From NCBI RefSeq assembly GCF_009769385.1, contig NZ_VKAB01000002.1, positions 310,001 to 374,000 on the forward strand: a DNA stretch of 64,000 bases. The letters are read 5' to 3'. This stretch comes from Saccharothrix deserti. Lineage in GTDB: Bacteria; Actinomycetota; Actinomycetes; Mycobacteriales; Pseudonocardiaceae. Each line of letters starts with the position of its first letter. Within the stretch, counting starts at the first letter, position 1. The notes beneath the pieces were generated by a model. The model ran no database searches and was not told the DNA's origin. It saw nothing but the letters and a program-made list of their open reading frames with translations. Of the stretch, positions 28,602 to 35,774 are shown in pieces. The translations under genes and the position numbers were made by a program.

Positions 28602-29791
28602 ATGGATCTCTCCCGCCCGCTGCTCAACGAGGACGCCGTGTTCGCCGCCGGCGCGGCGGTCGAGGCGTCCATGCGGGCGATGCACCGGCAGCGCCTGGAA
28701 TTGCTCGCCCAGGTACTGCGATGCGGCTACGACCTCGACTCCTACCAACGAATGCTGCGCGCGAACCCGGCCGACATCAAGCAGTGGATCAAGCAGGTCG
28801 ACCTGTTCCTACCGTCGATCAGCCCCACCGGACAACAATTGCCGCCCCTGCACCCGGCAACCGGCGCCGCCCTGGCCGAACAGGACCTCGGCGACGGACA
28901 CCTGCGCGAGCTGACCCGAGCGATCAGCACCCTGAAACTGCCCGACTGGTCCGAGGAAACCCTGGTCGAAGCCGCCCGCGCGGTCGAACCGAAAGCGGTA
29001 CGACACCTAGCCGACCGCATCCGCGACCGCGCCGACCAGGACGAGATCGACGAACTCGACGAGCCCGCCGCCGAACCGGCGGACGTGCTCCACACGCGGG
29101 ACTGCCCGGCGGACGCGTCGAATTCTGGGGCGAACTGTCGGCCGAAACCGGAGCCCGGTTCACCGCAATGCTGGAGCCGTTGTCACAGCCACGCCCGGAC
29201 GGCCCGAAGGACCGCGCACATCGCCTGGGCGAGGCGTTCGGCGATCTCATCGCACTGGCCTCGCGATCGGAGCACCTGCCCTCGGAGGCCGGGGAACGCC
29301 CGCACATCAGCATCACCATCGACCTCGACACGCTGCGACGCGGTGTCGGACACGCGGTGCTCGACGGCGACCACTACCTCAGCGCCGCCCAAACCCGCCG
29401 CCTCGCCTGCGACGCCAAGATCATCCCCGCCGTCATGGGCGGCGACTCCGAAGTACTGGACCTGGGGCGGACGAAGCGAACCGTCAGCGTGGCGCAGCGC
29501 AAGGCACTGCACACCCGCGACCGGGGCTGCGCATTCCCCGGCTGCCCCCGCCCACCGAAATGGTGCGACGCCCACCACGTCAAGCACTGGGCCGACTGCG
29601 GCGACACGGACCTCGACAACCTGGTCCTGTTGTGCCGCACCCACCACAGCCTCATCCACCACTCACGCTGGCAGATCTCCATGACCGGCGGCGTGCCGAC
29701 GTTCATCCCACCCCGCCACATCGACCCCGCCCAACTACCCCGCCAGAACCTGCTCCACCGACCACCCATCGCCATCGCCATCGCGGCGTGA
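28602..29791 (+). pseudogene. 13E12-type DUF222/HNH endonuclease gene with one-base frameshift
   Basis: The 5' part (ATG 28602, ~165 codons) encodes the DUF222 helical domain (MDLSRPLLNEDAVFAAG, LPDWSEETLVEAARAVEP, HLADRIRDRADQDEIDEL). From about 29098 the homology jumps to another frame (GLPGGRVEFWGELSAETGAR) and runs to 29791. This second part has the HNH nuclease motif: CAFPGC, WCDAHHVKHWADCGDTDLDNLVLLC and HHSLIH. A single lost G in a run near 29098-29101 restores one 396-codon frame. This is either a real frameshift or a sequencing error. Such proteins are abundant in actinobacteria and often occur in mobile or repeated copies. Confidence 0.85.
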
Positions 29792-29889
29792 CGGCGGGCG
29801 CAGGCGTGCCGGCTGGGGCTGCCGTAGCGGATGCGGGTCTACTGGATGGCGGAGCCGGTGGTCCTGGTCCTGGCAGTGTGCGCGCCGAC

Positions 29890-29923
29890 TTGACTTCCAC
29901 GAGTGTGAGTGGTTAATTACACC
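29890..29923 (+). promoter_or_regulatory. Promoter and operator for leaderless TetR gene
   Basis: A TTGACT -35 element (29890-29895) is separated by 18 bases from TAATTA (29914-29919), which places the transcription start at or next to the A of the ATG at 29925. With no ribosome binding site, the TetR gene is probably leaderless. An imperfect palindrome TGAGTGGTTAATTACACC (29906-29923) covers the -10 and resembles a second site at 30544, suggesting autoregulation. Confidence 0.6.
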
Positions 29924-29924
29924 T

Positions 29925-30497
29925 ATGGCTGGAGCAACGAGCGAACGACGACTCTCCACCGCCGAGGAACGCCGTGACACGGTCCTCCGCACCGCACTGG
30001 GCGCGTTCGCCGCGCGCGGCTACTACGGCACCACCACCGGTGAGGTCGCCAAGTCCGCCGGCATCTCGCAGGCCTACGTCTACCGGCTCTTCCCCGACAA
30101 GGAAGCCCTGTTCCTCTCCGTGGTCGAGCACTGCTTCGCGCGGATCAGGGAAAGCCTCGCCGACGGTGTCGCGGGCGCCAAGGGCAGCAGCCCGGAGGCG
30201 GTCCTCTACGCGATGGGCGACGCCTATGCCCGACTGATCGCGGACGAGAACTCGCTCCTCCTCGTCCAGATGCACGCGCAGTGCGCCGCGATCTCCGAAC
30301 CGGCCGTGCGCGAGGTCGTCCAGCGCGGGTACGCCCGGACGGTCGAGTACGTGCGCGGCGTGTCCGGCGGCAGTGACGAGCAGGTGCAGGACTTCTTCGC
30401 CAAGGGCATGTTGTGCCACCTGGTGGTCGCGGTGGACGCGGACGGGGTCGACGCGCCGTGGGCGCGGACGCTGTCGGCGGGCATCCGCCACTACTGA
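29925..30497 (+). CDS. TetR-family transcriptional regulator
   Basis: A 190-residue TetR repressor with a clean N-terminal helix-turn-helix (RRDTVLRTALGAFAARGYYG, VAKSAGISQAYVYRLFPDKEALF). The C-terminal ligand domain is of unknown specificity and ends at a strong hairpin terminator. No Shine-Dalgarno sequence precedes the ATG; promoter spacing suggests a leaderless mRNA. Downstream lies the fragment of a carotenoid oxygenase gene with a related palindrome in front. The regulator therefore probably once controlled that gene, which is now broken. Confidence 0.92.
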   Translation: MAGATSERRLSTAEERRDTVLRTALGAFAARGYYGTTTGEVAKSAGISQAYVYRLFPDKEALFLSVVEHCFARIRESLADGVAGAKGSSPEAVLYAMGDAYARLIADENSLLLVQMHAQCAAISEPAVREVVQRGYARTVEYVRGVSGGSDEQVQDFFAKGMLCHLVVAVDADGVDAPWARTLSAGIRHY

Positions 30498-30506
30498 GCC
30501 GGAATG

Positions 30507-30530
30507 GGCCGCCCTCGGGCGGCCTTTTCT
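30507..30530 (+). terminator. Intrinsic terminator after TetR gene
   Basis: GGCCGCCC at 30507-30514 pairs with GGGCGGCC at 30517-30524. The sequence continues TTTTCTTC. It lies 10 bases after the TetR stop, so it should end that transcript before the carotenoid oxygenase fragment. Confidence 0.85.
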
Positions 30531-30543
30531 TCGGCCGCAAGAG

Positions 30544-30561
30544 TGAGTGTTCAACCAGTCA
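30544..30561. promoter_or_regulatory. Second TetR-like palindrome, upstream of carotenoid oxygenase fragment
   Basis: TGAGTGTTCAACCAGTCA is an imperfect 18-bp palindrome that shares the TGAGTG start and spacing with the site in front of the TetR gene (29906-29923). It lies 30 bases before the ATG at 30591, where repressor binding would control the downstream gene. Confidence 0.5.
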
Positions 30562-30590
30562 TAGATGCAGCCGGGAAGAGAGGAGGCATC

Positions 30591-30971
30591 ATGACGACCA
30601 CGACCACCCGCTGGGGCCCGTTCACCGTGCTGGCCACCGCCGGGTTCCTGGTCGTGCGCGGCACGTTGCCGCCCGAGTTGCGCGGTCGCTACCTGCGCAA
30701 CGGCCACAACCCGAAGCCCGGCGTCACGCCGAGCCACTGGTTCAAGGGCAGCGGCATGGTGCACGGTCTGCGCCTGGAGAACGGCCGTGCCGAGTGGTAC
30801 CGCAACCGGTGGGTGCGCACGCCCGACCTGACCGCGAGCGTCGCCGGCACGCACGTCATCGAGCACGGCGGGCTCGTGGATCCCCGACGCTCGTTGACGC
30901 GGGACCGGGCCGATCTCTACGTTCGGGAGGGACACCGCCTCGTCAACGTCGTCGAGGAAAGGGCTTTCCCC
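30591..30971 (+). pseudogene. Carotenoid oxygenase N-terminal fragment, fused in frame to GH16-like gene
   Basis: ATG 30591 has an AGAGAGG ribosome binding site upstream. The first ~98 residues match the N-terminus of carotenoid cleavage dioxygenases: LVVRGTLPPELRGRYLRNGHNPKPG, SHWFKGSGMVHGLRL, AEWYRNRWVRTPDL, GTHVIEHGG. Intact enzymes have ~450-480 residues with four iron-binding His residues, all beyond the break. At about 30885, next to a GGATCC, the homology ends. A ~28-residue stretch of unclear origin (LVDPRRSLTRDRADLYV...) then runs in frame into the GH16-like gene. The fragment cannot bind iron. The fusion frame is open over 393 codons but is probably accidental. Confidence 0.75.
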
Positions 30972-31769
30972 GTGACATTGAGTCGACGTGGTCTCCTGGT
31001 GGCAGGCGGTGCCGGACTGGCCGCGCTTGGCACGTCCCGGTTCGCCGAGGCCGCCACCTGGGAGACCGTCATCAACGGTTCGTTCGCCAACTACAGCACG
31101 CTGGAATCGGCGTGGAACTACCGCTACCCGTGGGGTTCCGACCACAACGGCACGGCCCGCATGTACGCGAGCGCGTCCGACCACAACCACGTGTACCTCG
31201 AAGGGTCGACGCTGGTCATCAAGGCGACCCGGATCAACTGGAACGAGGGCAACAGTTCCAAGGACCCGTACCTGCCGATCCGCTACCACTCCGGCGCGGT
31301 GCACGCCAAGCAGCACGTGCTGGTCAACGACCAGTTCCCGGAGTGGGAGGTCAAGGGCGAGTTCCAGGCGCCGTCGGCACGCGGCACGTGGCCCGCGTTC
31401 TGGCTCACCGGGGTGAACTCGTGGCCGCCGGAGAGCGACATCCTGGAGTACAAGGGTGACGCGCGGAACTGGTTCAACACCTACAAGAACGCCTCCGGCG
31501 GGTGGTCGAACACCATCCGGTCGGTGTCCAGCCCCGGGTCGTGGCACACCTACCGGGCGTGGATCGCCAAGGTGAGCGCCACGGACGTGGACATCCACTA
31601 CTACCTCGACGGCACGTGGGTCGGGCAGCACCGGGGCGCGAACTTCGTCGGCAAACCGATGTGGATCATCATCAACCTCCAGATGGAGGGCTCGTCCGGT
31701 TCGTCGGGTCCCACCTCGGACACCTACTACCGGGCCCGCAACATCTACGTCGGCCGCAACCGCGCCTAG
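30972..31769 (+). CDS. Tat-exported GH16-like (beta-glucanase-type) glycoside hydrolase
   Basis: A ~265-residue protein starting at GTG 30972. It has a twin-arginine signal (LSRRGLLVAGGAGLAALGTSRFAEAA) with AGGAAAGG as a possible ribosome binding site. The mature domain is a concanavalin-like beta-sandwich typical of GH16 and related lyases: NHVYLEGSTLVIKATR, GAVHAKQHVLVNDQFPEWEVKGEF, TWPAFWLTG, then WPPESDILEYKG. In the last, the Glu-x-Asp-x-x-Glu arrangement (ESDILE) matches the GH16 catalytic EIDxxE with Ser in place of Ile. It ends with a strong terminator. The enzyme probably cleaves an extracellular polysaccharide; the exact substrate is unknown. The reading frame is open upstream into a carotenoid oxygenase fragment. 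Confidence 0.8.
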   Translation: MTLSRRGLLVAGGAGLAALGTSRFAEAATWETVINGSFANYSTLESAWNYRYPWGSDHNGTARMYASASDHNHVYLEGSTLVIKATRINWNEGNSSKDPYLPIRYHSGAVHAKQHVLVNDQFPEWEVKGEFQAPSARGTWPAFWLTGVNSWPPESDILEYKGDARNWFNTYKNASGGWSNTIRSVSSPGSWHTYRAWIAKVSATDVDIHYYLDGTWVGQHRGANFVGKPMWIIINLQMEGSSGSSGPTSDTYYRARNIYVGRNRA

Positions 31770-31778
31770 TCGCGGTAT

Positions 31779-31840
31779 CCACGAGCTGGGCGTCCTCACC
31801 GTCGGGCAGCACGGCGGCGAGGGCGCCCAGCTCGTGGTTT
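31779..31840 (+). terminator. Long-stem terminator after GH16-like gene
   Basis: CCACGAGCTGGGCG (31779-31792) is perfectly complementary to CGCCCAGCTCGTGG (31824-31837), a 14-bp stem with a 31-base loop, followed by TTT. The 3' arm ends one base before the -35 element of the next promoter, so termination and initiation are packed together. Confidence 0.75.
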
Positions 31841-31889
31841 GACAGGACGGGCCATCCTGGGTAACAGTGGTTTCACTAGTTAGTTAGTG
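31839..31889 (+). promoter_or_regulatory. Consensus promoter with operator overlapping the GntR start codon
   Basis: TTGACA (31839-31844), a 17-base spacer, and TAACAG (31862-31867) form a near-consensus promoter. The expected start of transcription is ~31874. From there CACTA-N6-TAGTG (31874-31889) makes an inverted repeat whose last three bases are the GTG start of the GntR gene. Binding of this YtrA-type regulator here would repress its own operon. Confidence 0.7.
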
Positions 31890-32279
31890 GAAGGGTTGAG
31901 GTTGATCGAGTTCAGGATCGACCGCCGCTCCGGGGTGTCCACCTACCTGCAACTGGTGCACCAGGTGAAACAGGCGCTCCGGCTGGGTGTGGTCGGCCCC
32001 GGCGACCGACTGCCCACGGCCAAGGACGTGGTGGCGCAGACCGGGATCAACCCGAACACCGTGCTCAAGGCGTACCGCGAGCTGGAGCGCGAGGGACTGG
32101 TCGAGCCCCGGCCCGGGTTGGGCACGTTCGTGCGCCGTTCGCTGGTCACACCGGGCGTGGCGGAGGACTCGCCGCTGCGCGGTGAACTGCTGGACTGGAT
32201 GGACCGGGCACGCGCGCTCGGGATGGGCCGGGAGGACGTCGACGCTTTGTTCCGCGCCGTCCTGGACAAGCGCTTCTGA
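31887..32279 (+). CDS. GntR-family regulator, YtrA subfamily
   Basis: A 130-residue regulator with a GntR winged helix (residues ~15-80: YLQLVHQVKQALRLGVVGPGDRLPTAKDVV, GINPNTVLKAYRELEREGLVEPRPG). Only a short two-helix tail for dimerisation follows, the defining form of the YtrA subfamily. Such genes almost always head operons of an ABC ATPase plus permease that they repress. Here the ATPase follows 30 bases downstream but is gutted, and the permease is absent. The start codon is embedded in the operator and the leader would be only ~13 bases. Confidence 0.9.
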   Translation: MEGLRLIEFRIDRRSGVSTYLQLVHQVKQALRLGVVGPGDRLPTAKDVVAQTGINPNTVLKAYRELEREGLVEPRPGLGTFVRRSLVTPGVAEDSPLRGELLDWMDRARALGMGREDVDALFRAVLDKRF

Positions 32280-32309
32280 TCTGCCTTTCGTCAAATCCGG
32301 GGGATTCTG

Positions 32310-32703
32310 GTGGTGGACGTGGGGTTCGCCGTGCGCGCGAACGGTCTGGGCATGCGATATCGCCGGCGCCCGGCACGGTGACCGCGCTGGTCGGCGCGAA
32401 CGGCGCGGGCAAGAGCACGCTGCTGATGCTCGCCGCCGGGTTGCGGCAGCCGACCGCAGGTGCTGCTGCTGGACGAGCCGCTGTCCGAAATGGACCCGGT
32501 GGCGCGGGAGGTGACCACGCGGGCGCTCATGGTCGCGGTCGCCGAGACCGGGGTGACCGTGGTGCTGTCCTCGCACGTGGTCGCGGAACTGGACGGCGTG
32601 TGCGACCACCTGCTGCTGCTCGACCGGGACGGCGTGCGACTCGATGGTGACGTGGACCAGCTGATCGAGGACCACCGGGTGGTGGTGGCGGTGCGGGAAG
32701 GCG
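32310..32703 (+). pseudogene. ABC transporter ATPase remnant with two internal deletions
   Basis: Three pieces in three frames survive. The N-terminus runs from GTG 32310 (VVDVGFAVRANGLGMRYRRR), then meets a stop at 32379. The Walker A region follows in the next frame from ~32372 (GTVTALVGANGAGKSTLLMLAAGLRQPTA). The Walker B and H-loop region is in the third frame from ~32460 (VLLLDEPLSEMDPVAREVT, VVLSSHVVAELDGVCDHLLLL) and ends around VVVAVREGG. The parts between (about 15 residues before Walker A, and the ~90-residue helical domain with the signature motif) are missing. GGGGGA precedes the first GTG. It was probably the GntR-controlled transporter ATPase. Confidence 0.82.
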
Positions 32704-32960
32704 GTGAAGCTCACGCCCGGTCTGTTCGTGGTGTACCTGCTGCTGACCGGCCGGATCAGGGCGGCAGTGGTGGCGGGTGGCACGATGCTCGGCACGGTCG
32801 GGCTCGGGTTCGCCCTGCTGCCGGACGAATCGCGGGCGTACTGGGGCGGCGTGTTCTTCAAGTCGTCGCGGATCGGCTCGGACGTCTACTACTTCGGCAA
32901 CCAGTCGCTGCAGGCGCTGCTGGGACGCCTGGTGTTGGCGAAAACCGCGCGGAACCGGCC
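32704..32960 (+). pseudogene. Internal fragment of a GT87-type mannosyltransferase
   Basis: Directly after the ABC remnant, one frame encodes VKLTPGLFVVYLLLTGRIRAA, ALLPDESRAYWGGVFFKSSRIG and YYFGNQSLQALLGRLV. This is a recognisable middle segment of polyprenol-phosphomannose-dependent membrane mannosyltransferases (GT87/DUF2029), which normally have ~400 residues and about ten helices. Neither the N-terminal catalytic Asp region nor the C-terminal helices are present. Homology ends around 32940 and the frame runs into the next gene's promoter. It is an orphan fragment with no start of its own. Confidence 0.75.
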
Positions 32961-32983
32961 GGGTGTCGATCTAAGATCCGCTC

Positions 32984-34051
32984 ATGCCGTCCACCTCCCT
33001 GCTGTTCGCCGGTGACCCGGTGGAAGAGGGGCACGGCCTGCGCGCGGTCGTGTCCAGCGAACCCGGTGTCGACGTGCCGCGCCGGCGTGAGATGTTGCAG
33101 CGGGCGGGTGTCGAGGCGGTCCTCGGCGCACCGCTGGTCCGGCTGATCGGCGAGCGCGGTGACCGGCGGATCGTGGTCGGCGCGGCCCAGGTCGGCGTGT
33201 CGGCCGACGGTGAGGCCGCGGTGACGTTCCTGGTGCAGGCCGTGTGGCAGGAGAGCACCGGGTGGCAGCAGGACGGCGCGGCGGTCCCGCGGGACGCGTT
33301 GATCGCGTCGCTGGAGGAGCCCGCGCACCGGATCACCGGTGATCCGAAATCCGTCGCGGTGACGCTGGCGAAGGCGTTCACTGAGGCGTCGCGCAACGAG
33401 GTGATCAGGTTGCGCGGGTTGCGCTACGAGCTGGAACGGCAGGTCGCGGACCTGTTGGCGCAGCGCAGGTCCACCGCGTTGCGGTCGCTGCTGGCGCAGA
33501 TCATCGAGTTGTCCATGGCGTTGAGCCGGGCCCGTGACCACGCGCGTGAGGCGGTGCGCGACGGGCTGTGGATCGCGCTGTGGGACACCGACACCTATCG
33601 GGCCAACCGCGGTGAGCCCGCGAACCTGGCGCAGCCGTGGGCGGCCACGCACCGGGCGGCGTTGCGGCACTGCGAGACGATGGACGTCGAGCTGGCCGAA
33701 GAGGTGGCGCGGCTGCAGGCGTTGTTGAGCAGCATGTCGACGTTCGCCGTGGCGCAGGACGGTGAGGCGCAGCAGCGGTTCAACATGGTGGCGGCAGCGG
33801 CGGCGGCCGGGTTGGGTCTGCCTGCGTTGATCCTGTCCCTGTACGGGGCGGATTCGTTCCTGCCGTTCTCGTTCGACCGGGCCTGGCGGGCGTTGCTGCC
33901 GATCGCGGTCACCGCGCTGGTGGCGGTCGCGGTGGCGTTGCGGCGGATGCCGGGGCGGGTATCGCCCCGGCACTACCTGGTCGCGGTCGGGTTGGTGGCG
34001 GCGTTGGTGTGCGTGCTGCTGGTGGCCGGGTTGCTGGCGCCGGCGGGATGA
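32984..34051 (+). CDS. CorA-like membrane protein lacking the GMN motif
   Basis: A 355-residue protein of uncertain role. An N-terminal alpha/beta domain (about residues 1-120, RIVVGAAQVGVSADGEAAVTFLVQAVW) is followed by a long helical region (~130-255, ELERQVADLLAQRRSTALRSLL). The segment FAVAQDGEAQQRFNMVAAAAAAGLGLPALILSLYGADSF then resembles the pore helix and signature of CorA Mg2+ channels, with YGAD where CorA has YGMN. Two further hydrophobic helices follow (LLPIAVTALVAVAVAL, LVAVGLVAALVCVLLVAGLL). Loss of GMN argues against Mg2+ transport of the standard kind. TAAGAT six bases before the ATG and no Shine-Dalgarno suggest a leaderless mRNA. Confidence 0.6.
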   Translation: MPSTSLLFAGDPVEEGHGLRAVVSSEPGVDVPRRREMLQRAGVEAVLGAPLVRLIGERGDRRIVVGAAQVGVSADGEAAVTFLVQAVWQESTGWQQDGAAVPRDALIASLEEPAHRITGDPKSVAVTLAKAFTEASRNEVIRLRGLRYELERQVADLLAQRRSTALRSLLAQIIELSMALSRARDHAREAVRDGLWIALWDTDTYRANRGEPANLAQPWAATHRAALRHCETMDVELAEEVARLQALLSSMSTFAVAQDGEAQQRFNMVAAAAAAGLGLPALILSLYGADSFLPFSFDRAWRALLPIAVTALVAVAVALRRMPGRVSPRHYLVAVGLVAALVCVLLVAGLLAPAG

Positions 34052-34058
34052 CCCGCTC

Positions 34059-34871
34059 CTACGCGTCGAGGAACGGGATCAGCTGCTCCTCCTCGTAGGT
34101 CAGGTGGGCTTCCAGCTCGCCGATCAGGCGGTCGACGTCGGCGCGCAGGGTCGACGCGTCGTTCCGGTCGAGCGCCTGCTGGAGGCCGGTCAGGATCGCG
34201 GCGATGCTCTCGTGCTCCTCGTCGAGGCGGTCGAGGGTCGGTGCGAGTTCCGGGAACCGGTCCCGCAGCATCGGGAACACGCCGCCGTCCTCGGCCGTGT
34301 GGTGGAAGCGCAGGCCCTGGCACGCGGTCAGGCAGTTGACCTTCAGCTGCGCGCCCAGTGACGCCCCGGACGCGGCGACTTCCCGGCGGATGGTGGCGAG
34401 TTCGCGGCGGAACGCGTCGTGCACGAGCTTGAGCGCCGCGCCCATGCCGGACGCGTTCGGCGGGCCGCCCGCGACCTGCGTGAGGGCGACGACCGGGATC
34501 CGCCGGGTGCTCTTGGCCTGGTACTCGGCCCAGCCCGGATCGGATTCGACCGCCCGCGCCCACATCTCGTCCCGTTCCGGTCCATCGAGGACGGTGGCCT
34601 TGGCGTCGTAGGTGAAGACGCCGTCCTCCACCCGCACCACCGGGTTGGCCACGAGGTTGTGGAACCAGTCCGGGTGGCGGGGCGAGCCGCCGGCCGACGC
34701 GATGACGAGGATGCGGTCGCCGTCGGGCAGGTAACCGACCGGGTTGGTGTGCCGGGCGCCGGAGCGGGCGCCCGTGGTGGTCAGCAGGATCAGCCTGCCC
34801 CCTTCGAACGGACCGCCGACCCGGCCCGCGTTGGCCCGGAACTCGTCGATGACCTGCTGGTTGAAATCCAT
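34059..34871 (-). CDS. F420-type nitroreductase fused to a hemerythrin domain
   Basis: A 270-residue two-domain protein. Residues ~1-130 form a split-barrel deazaflavin (F420)-dependent nitroreductase/quinone reductase domain: GGRLILLTTTGARSGARHTNPVGYL, HPDWFHNLVANPVV. Residues ~145-270 form a hemerythrin-like four-helix bundle with the di-iron ligands in LRFHHTAEDGGVFP, DEEHESI and AHLTYEEEQLIPFL. The fusion suggests a redox enzyme whose activity is coupled to oxygen or iron sensing; this is inference. The ATG has CAGGAGA upstream. It converges with the CorA-like gene with a 7-base gap. Confidence 0.88.
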   Translation of the reverse strand: MDFNQQVIDEFRANAGRVGGPFEGGRLILLTTTGARSGARHTNPVGYLPDGDRILVIASAGGSPRHPDWFHNLVANPVVRVEDGVFTYDAKATVLDGPERDEMWARAVESDPGWAEYQAKSTRRIPVVALTQVAGGPPNASGMGAALKLVHDAFRRELATIRREVAASGASLGAQLKVNCLTACQGLRFHHTAEDGGVFPMLRDRFPELAPTLDRLDEEHESIAAILTGLQQALDRNDASTLRADVDRLIGELEAHLTYEEEQLIPFLDA

Positions 34872-35205
34872 TCCCGTTGTCTCCTGTTTTTTGGCATGAC
34901 CGAGTCACCACGCGTGGATTAGTCGTGGTTTTTCGGTGAAGGTTTTGTGAAGGCGCGCGGACGGCGTGAAAGCGCGCGACAATGCGCTTGTGGTGTGTGA
35001 GGTGGTTCGGGTGCGTCGCGCTGACGTGCGCGGAAACCCTGGAACCTGAGGGGGAACGGCGGGCCGCGGGCCCACCCGGCGGTCAAACCTTGGCCGGGTG
35101 ACTCTCTCGCTTGTGGCCCAAGGCCGACCCGGCAGTCACGGGTGCGAGCTTATCGTGGGAATGCGCTGTCCGGCAACTTCGATGTTTTGTGGAACGATCG
35201 GTCGC
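34872..35205. other. Intergenic region, divergent promoters, structured
   Basis: This 334-base gap between the divergent nitroreductase-hemerythrin and DUF4232 genes has no gene I can support. It contains a perfect CCACGCGTGG palindrome (34908-34917) that could be an operator for the minus-strand gene. The flanking ACCACG (34907-34912) and CGTGGTTTTT (34924-34933) can fold as a hairpin. The part around 35070-35150 has several inverted segments (for example CCTTGGCC with GGCCCAAGG) and is low in coding signal. Confidence 0.5.
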
Positions 35206-35757
35206 GTGTCCCGACTTCTTTTACCGCTGTTGGTGCTCGTGACGGCGTGCACTCCGCAGCCGCTCCCGCAACCGTCCCCGACGCAGAGCCCGTCCCCCAC
35301 TGCCGACCCCTGCCCGACCGGCGTCGAGTACGCGGTGACGGGCGGGGACGCGGCCATGGGGCTGCGGGTGATGACGCTGACGCTGACCAATTGCGGCACC
35401 GAAACCCTGGAGCTGCACGGCTACCCGTCCGTCACGGTGCTGGACGCCGACCGCGCCCCGTTGACGGTCGCGGTCGGCCCCGGGTCGTTCGGCATCTCCG
35501 CCGTGGACTCCTTCGACGTCACACCGCAACCGGTCACGGTCGTGCCCGGCGGGTCCGCGGTCACGGGGTTGTTGTGGCGCAACACCTACGACGACATCAC
35601 CATGCCGCCCGTGGTCGGCGAGCACCTCGAACTCGCCGTCGCCACCGGAGCGCCGTCGCAGGTGTTCACGCCCGTCATGCGCGGCAATCCGGTCACCATC
35701 GACCTCGGCAGCACCGGCAAGCTCGGTGTGAAGCCGTGGACCGCCGCGCAGCGCTGA
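35206..35757 (+). CDS. DUF4232 lipoprotein
   Basis: A ~183-residue exported lipoprotein. The signal VSRLLLPLLVLVTAC ends at the lipid-attachment Cys and is followed by a Pro/Ser/Thr linker (PQPLPQPSPTQSPSPT). The DUF4232 beta-sandwich domain has two conserved Cys (PCPTGVEY, LTNCGTETLELHGYPSV) and a final WTA. Function is unknown; the family is widespread on actinomycete surfaces. The GTG at 35206 gives a standard signal length. An in-frame ATG at 35161 exists but would put extra residues before the signal. Confidence 0.82.
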   Translation: MSRLLLPLLVLVTACTPQPLPQPSPTQSPSPTADPCPTGVEYAVTGGDAAMGLRVMTLTLTNCGTETLELHGYPSVTVLDADRAPLTVAVGPGSFGISAVDSFDVTPQPVTVVPGGSAVTGLLWRNTYDDITMPPVVGEHLELAVATGAPSQVFTPVMRGNPVTIDLGSTGKLGVKPWTAAQR

Positions 35758-35774
35758 CGTTCAGGCGCTGGCGT

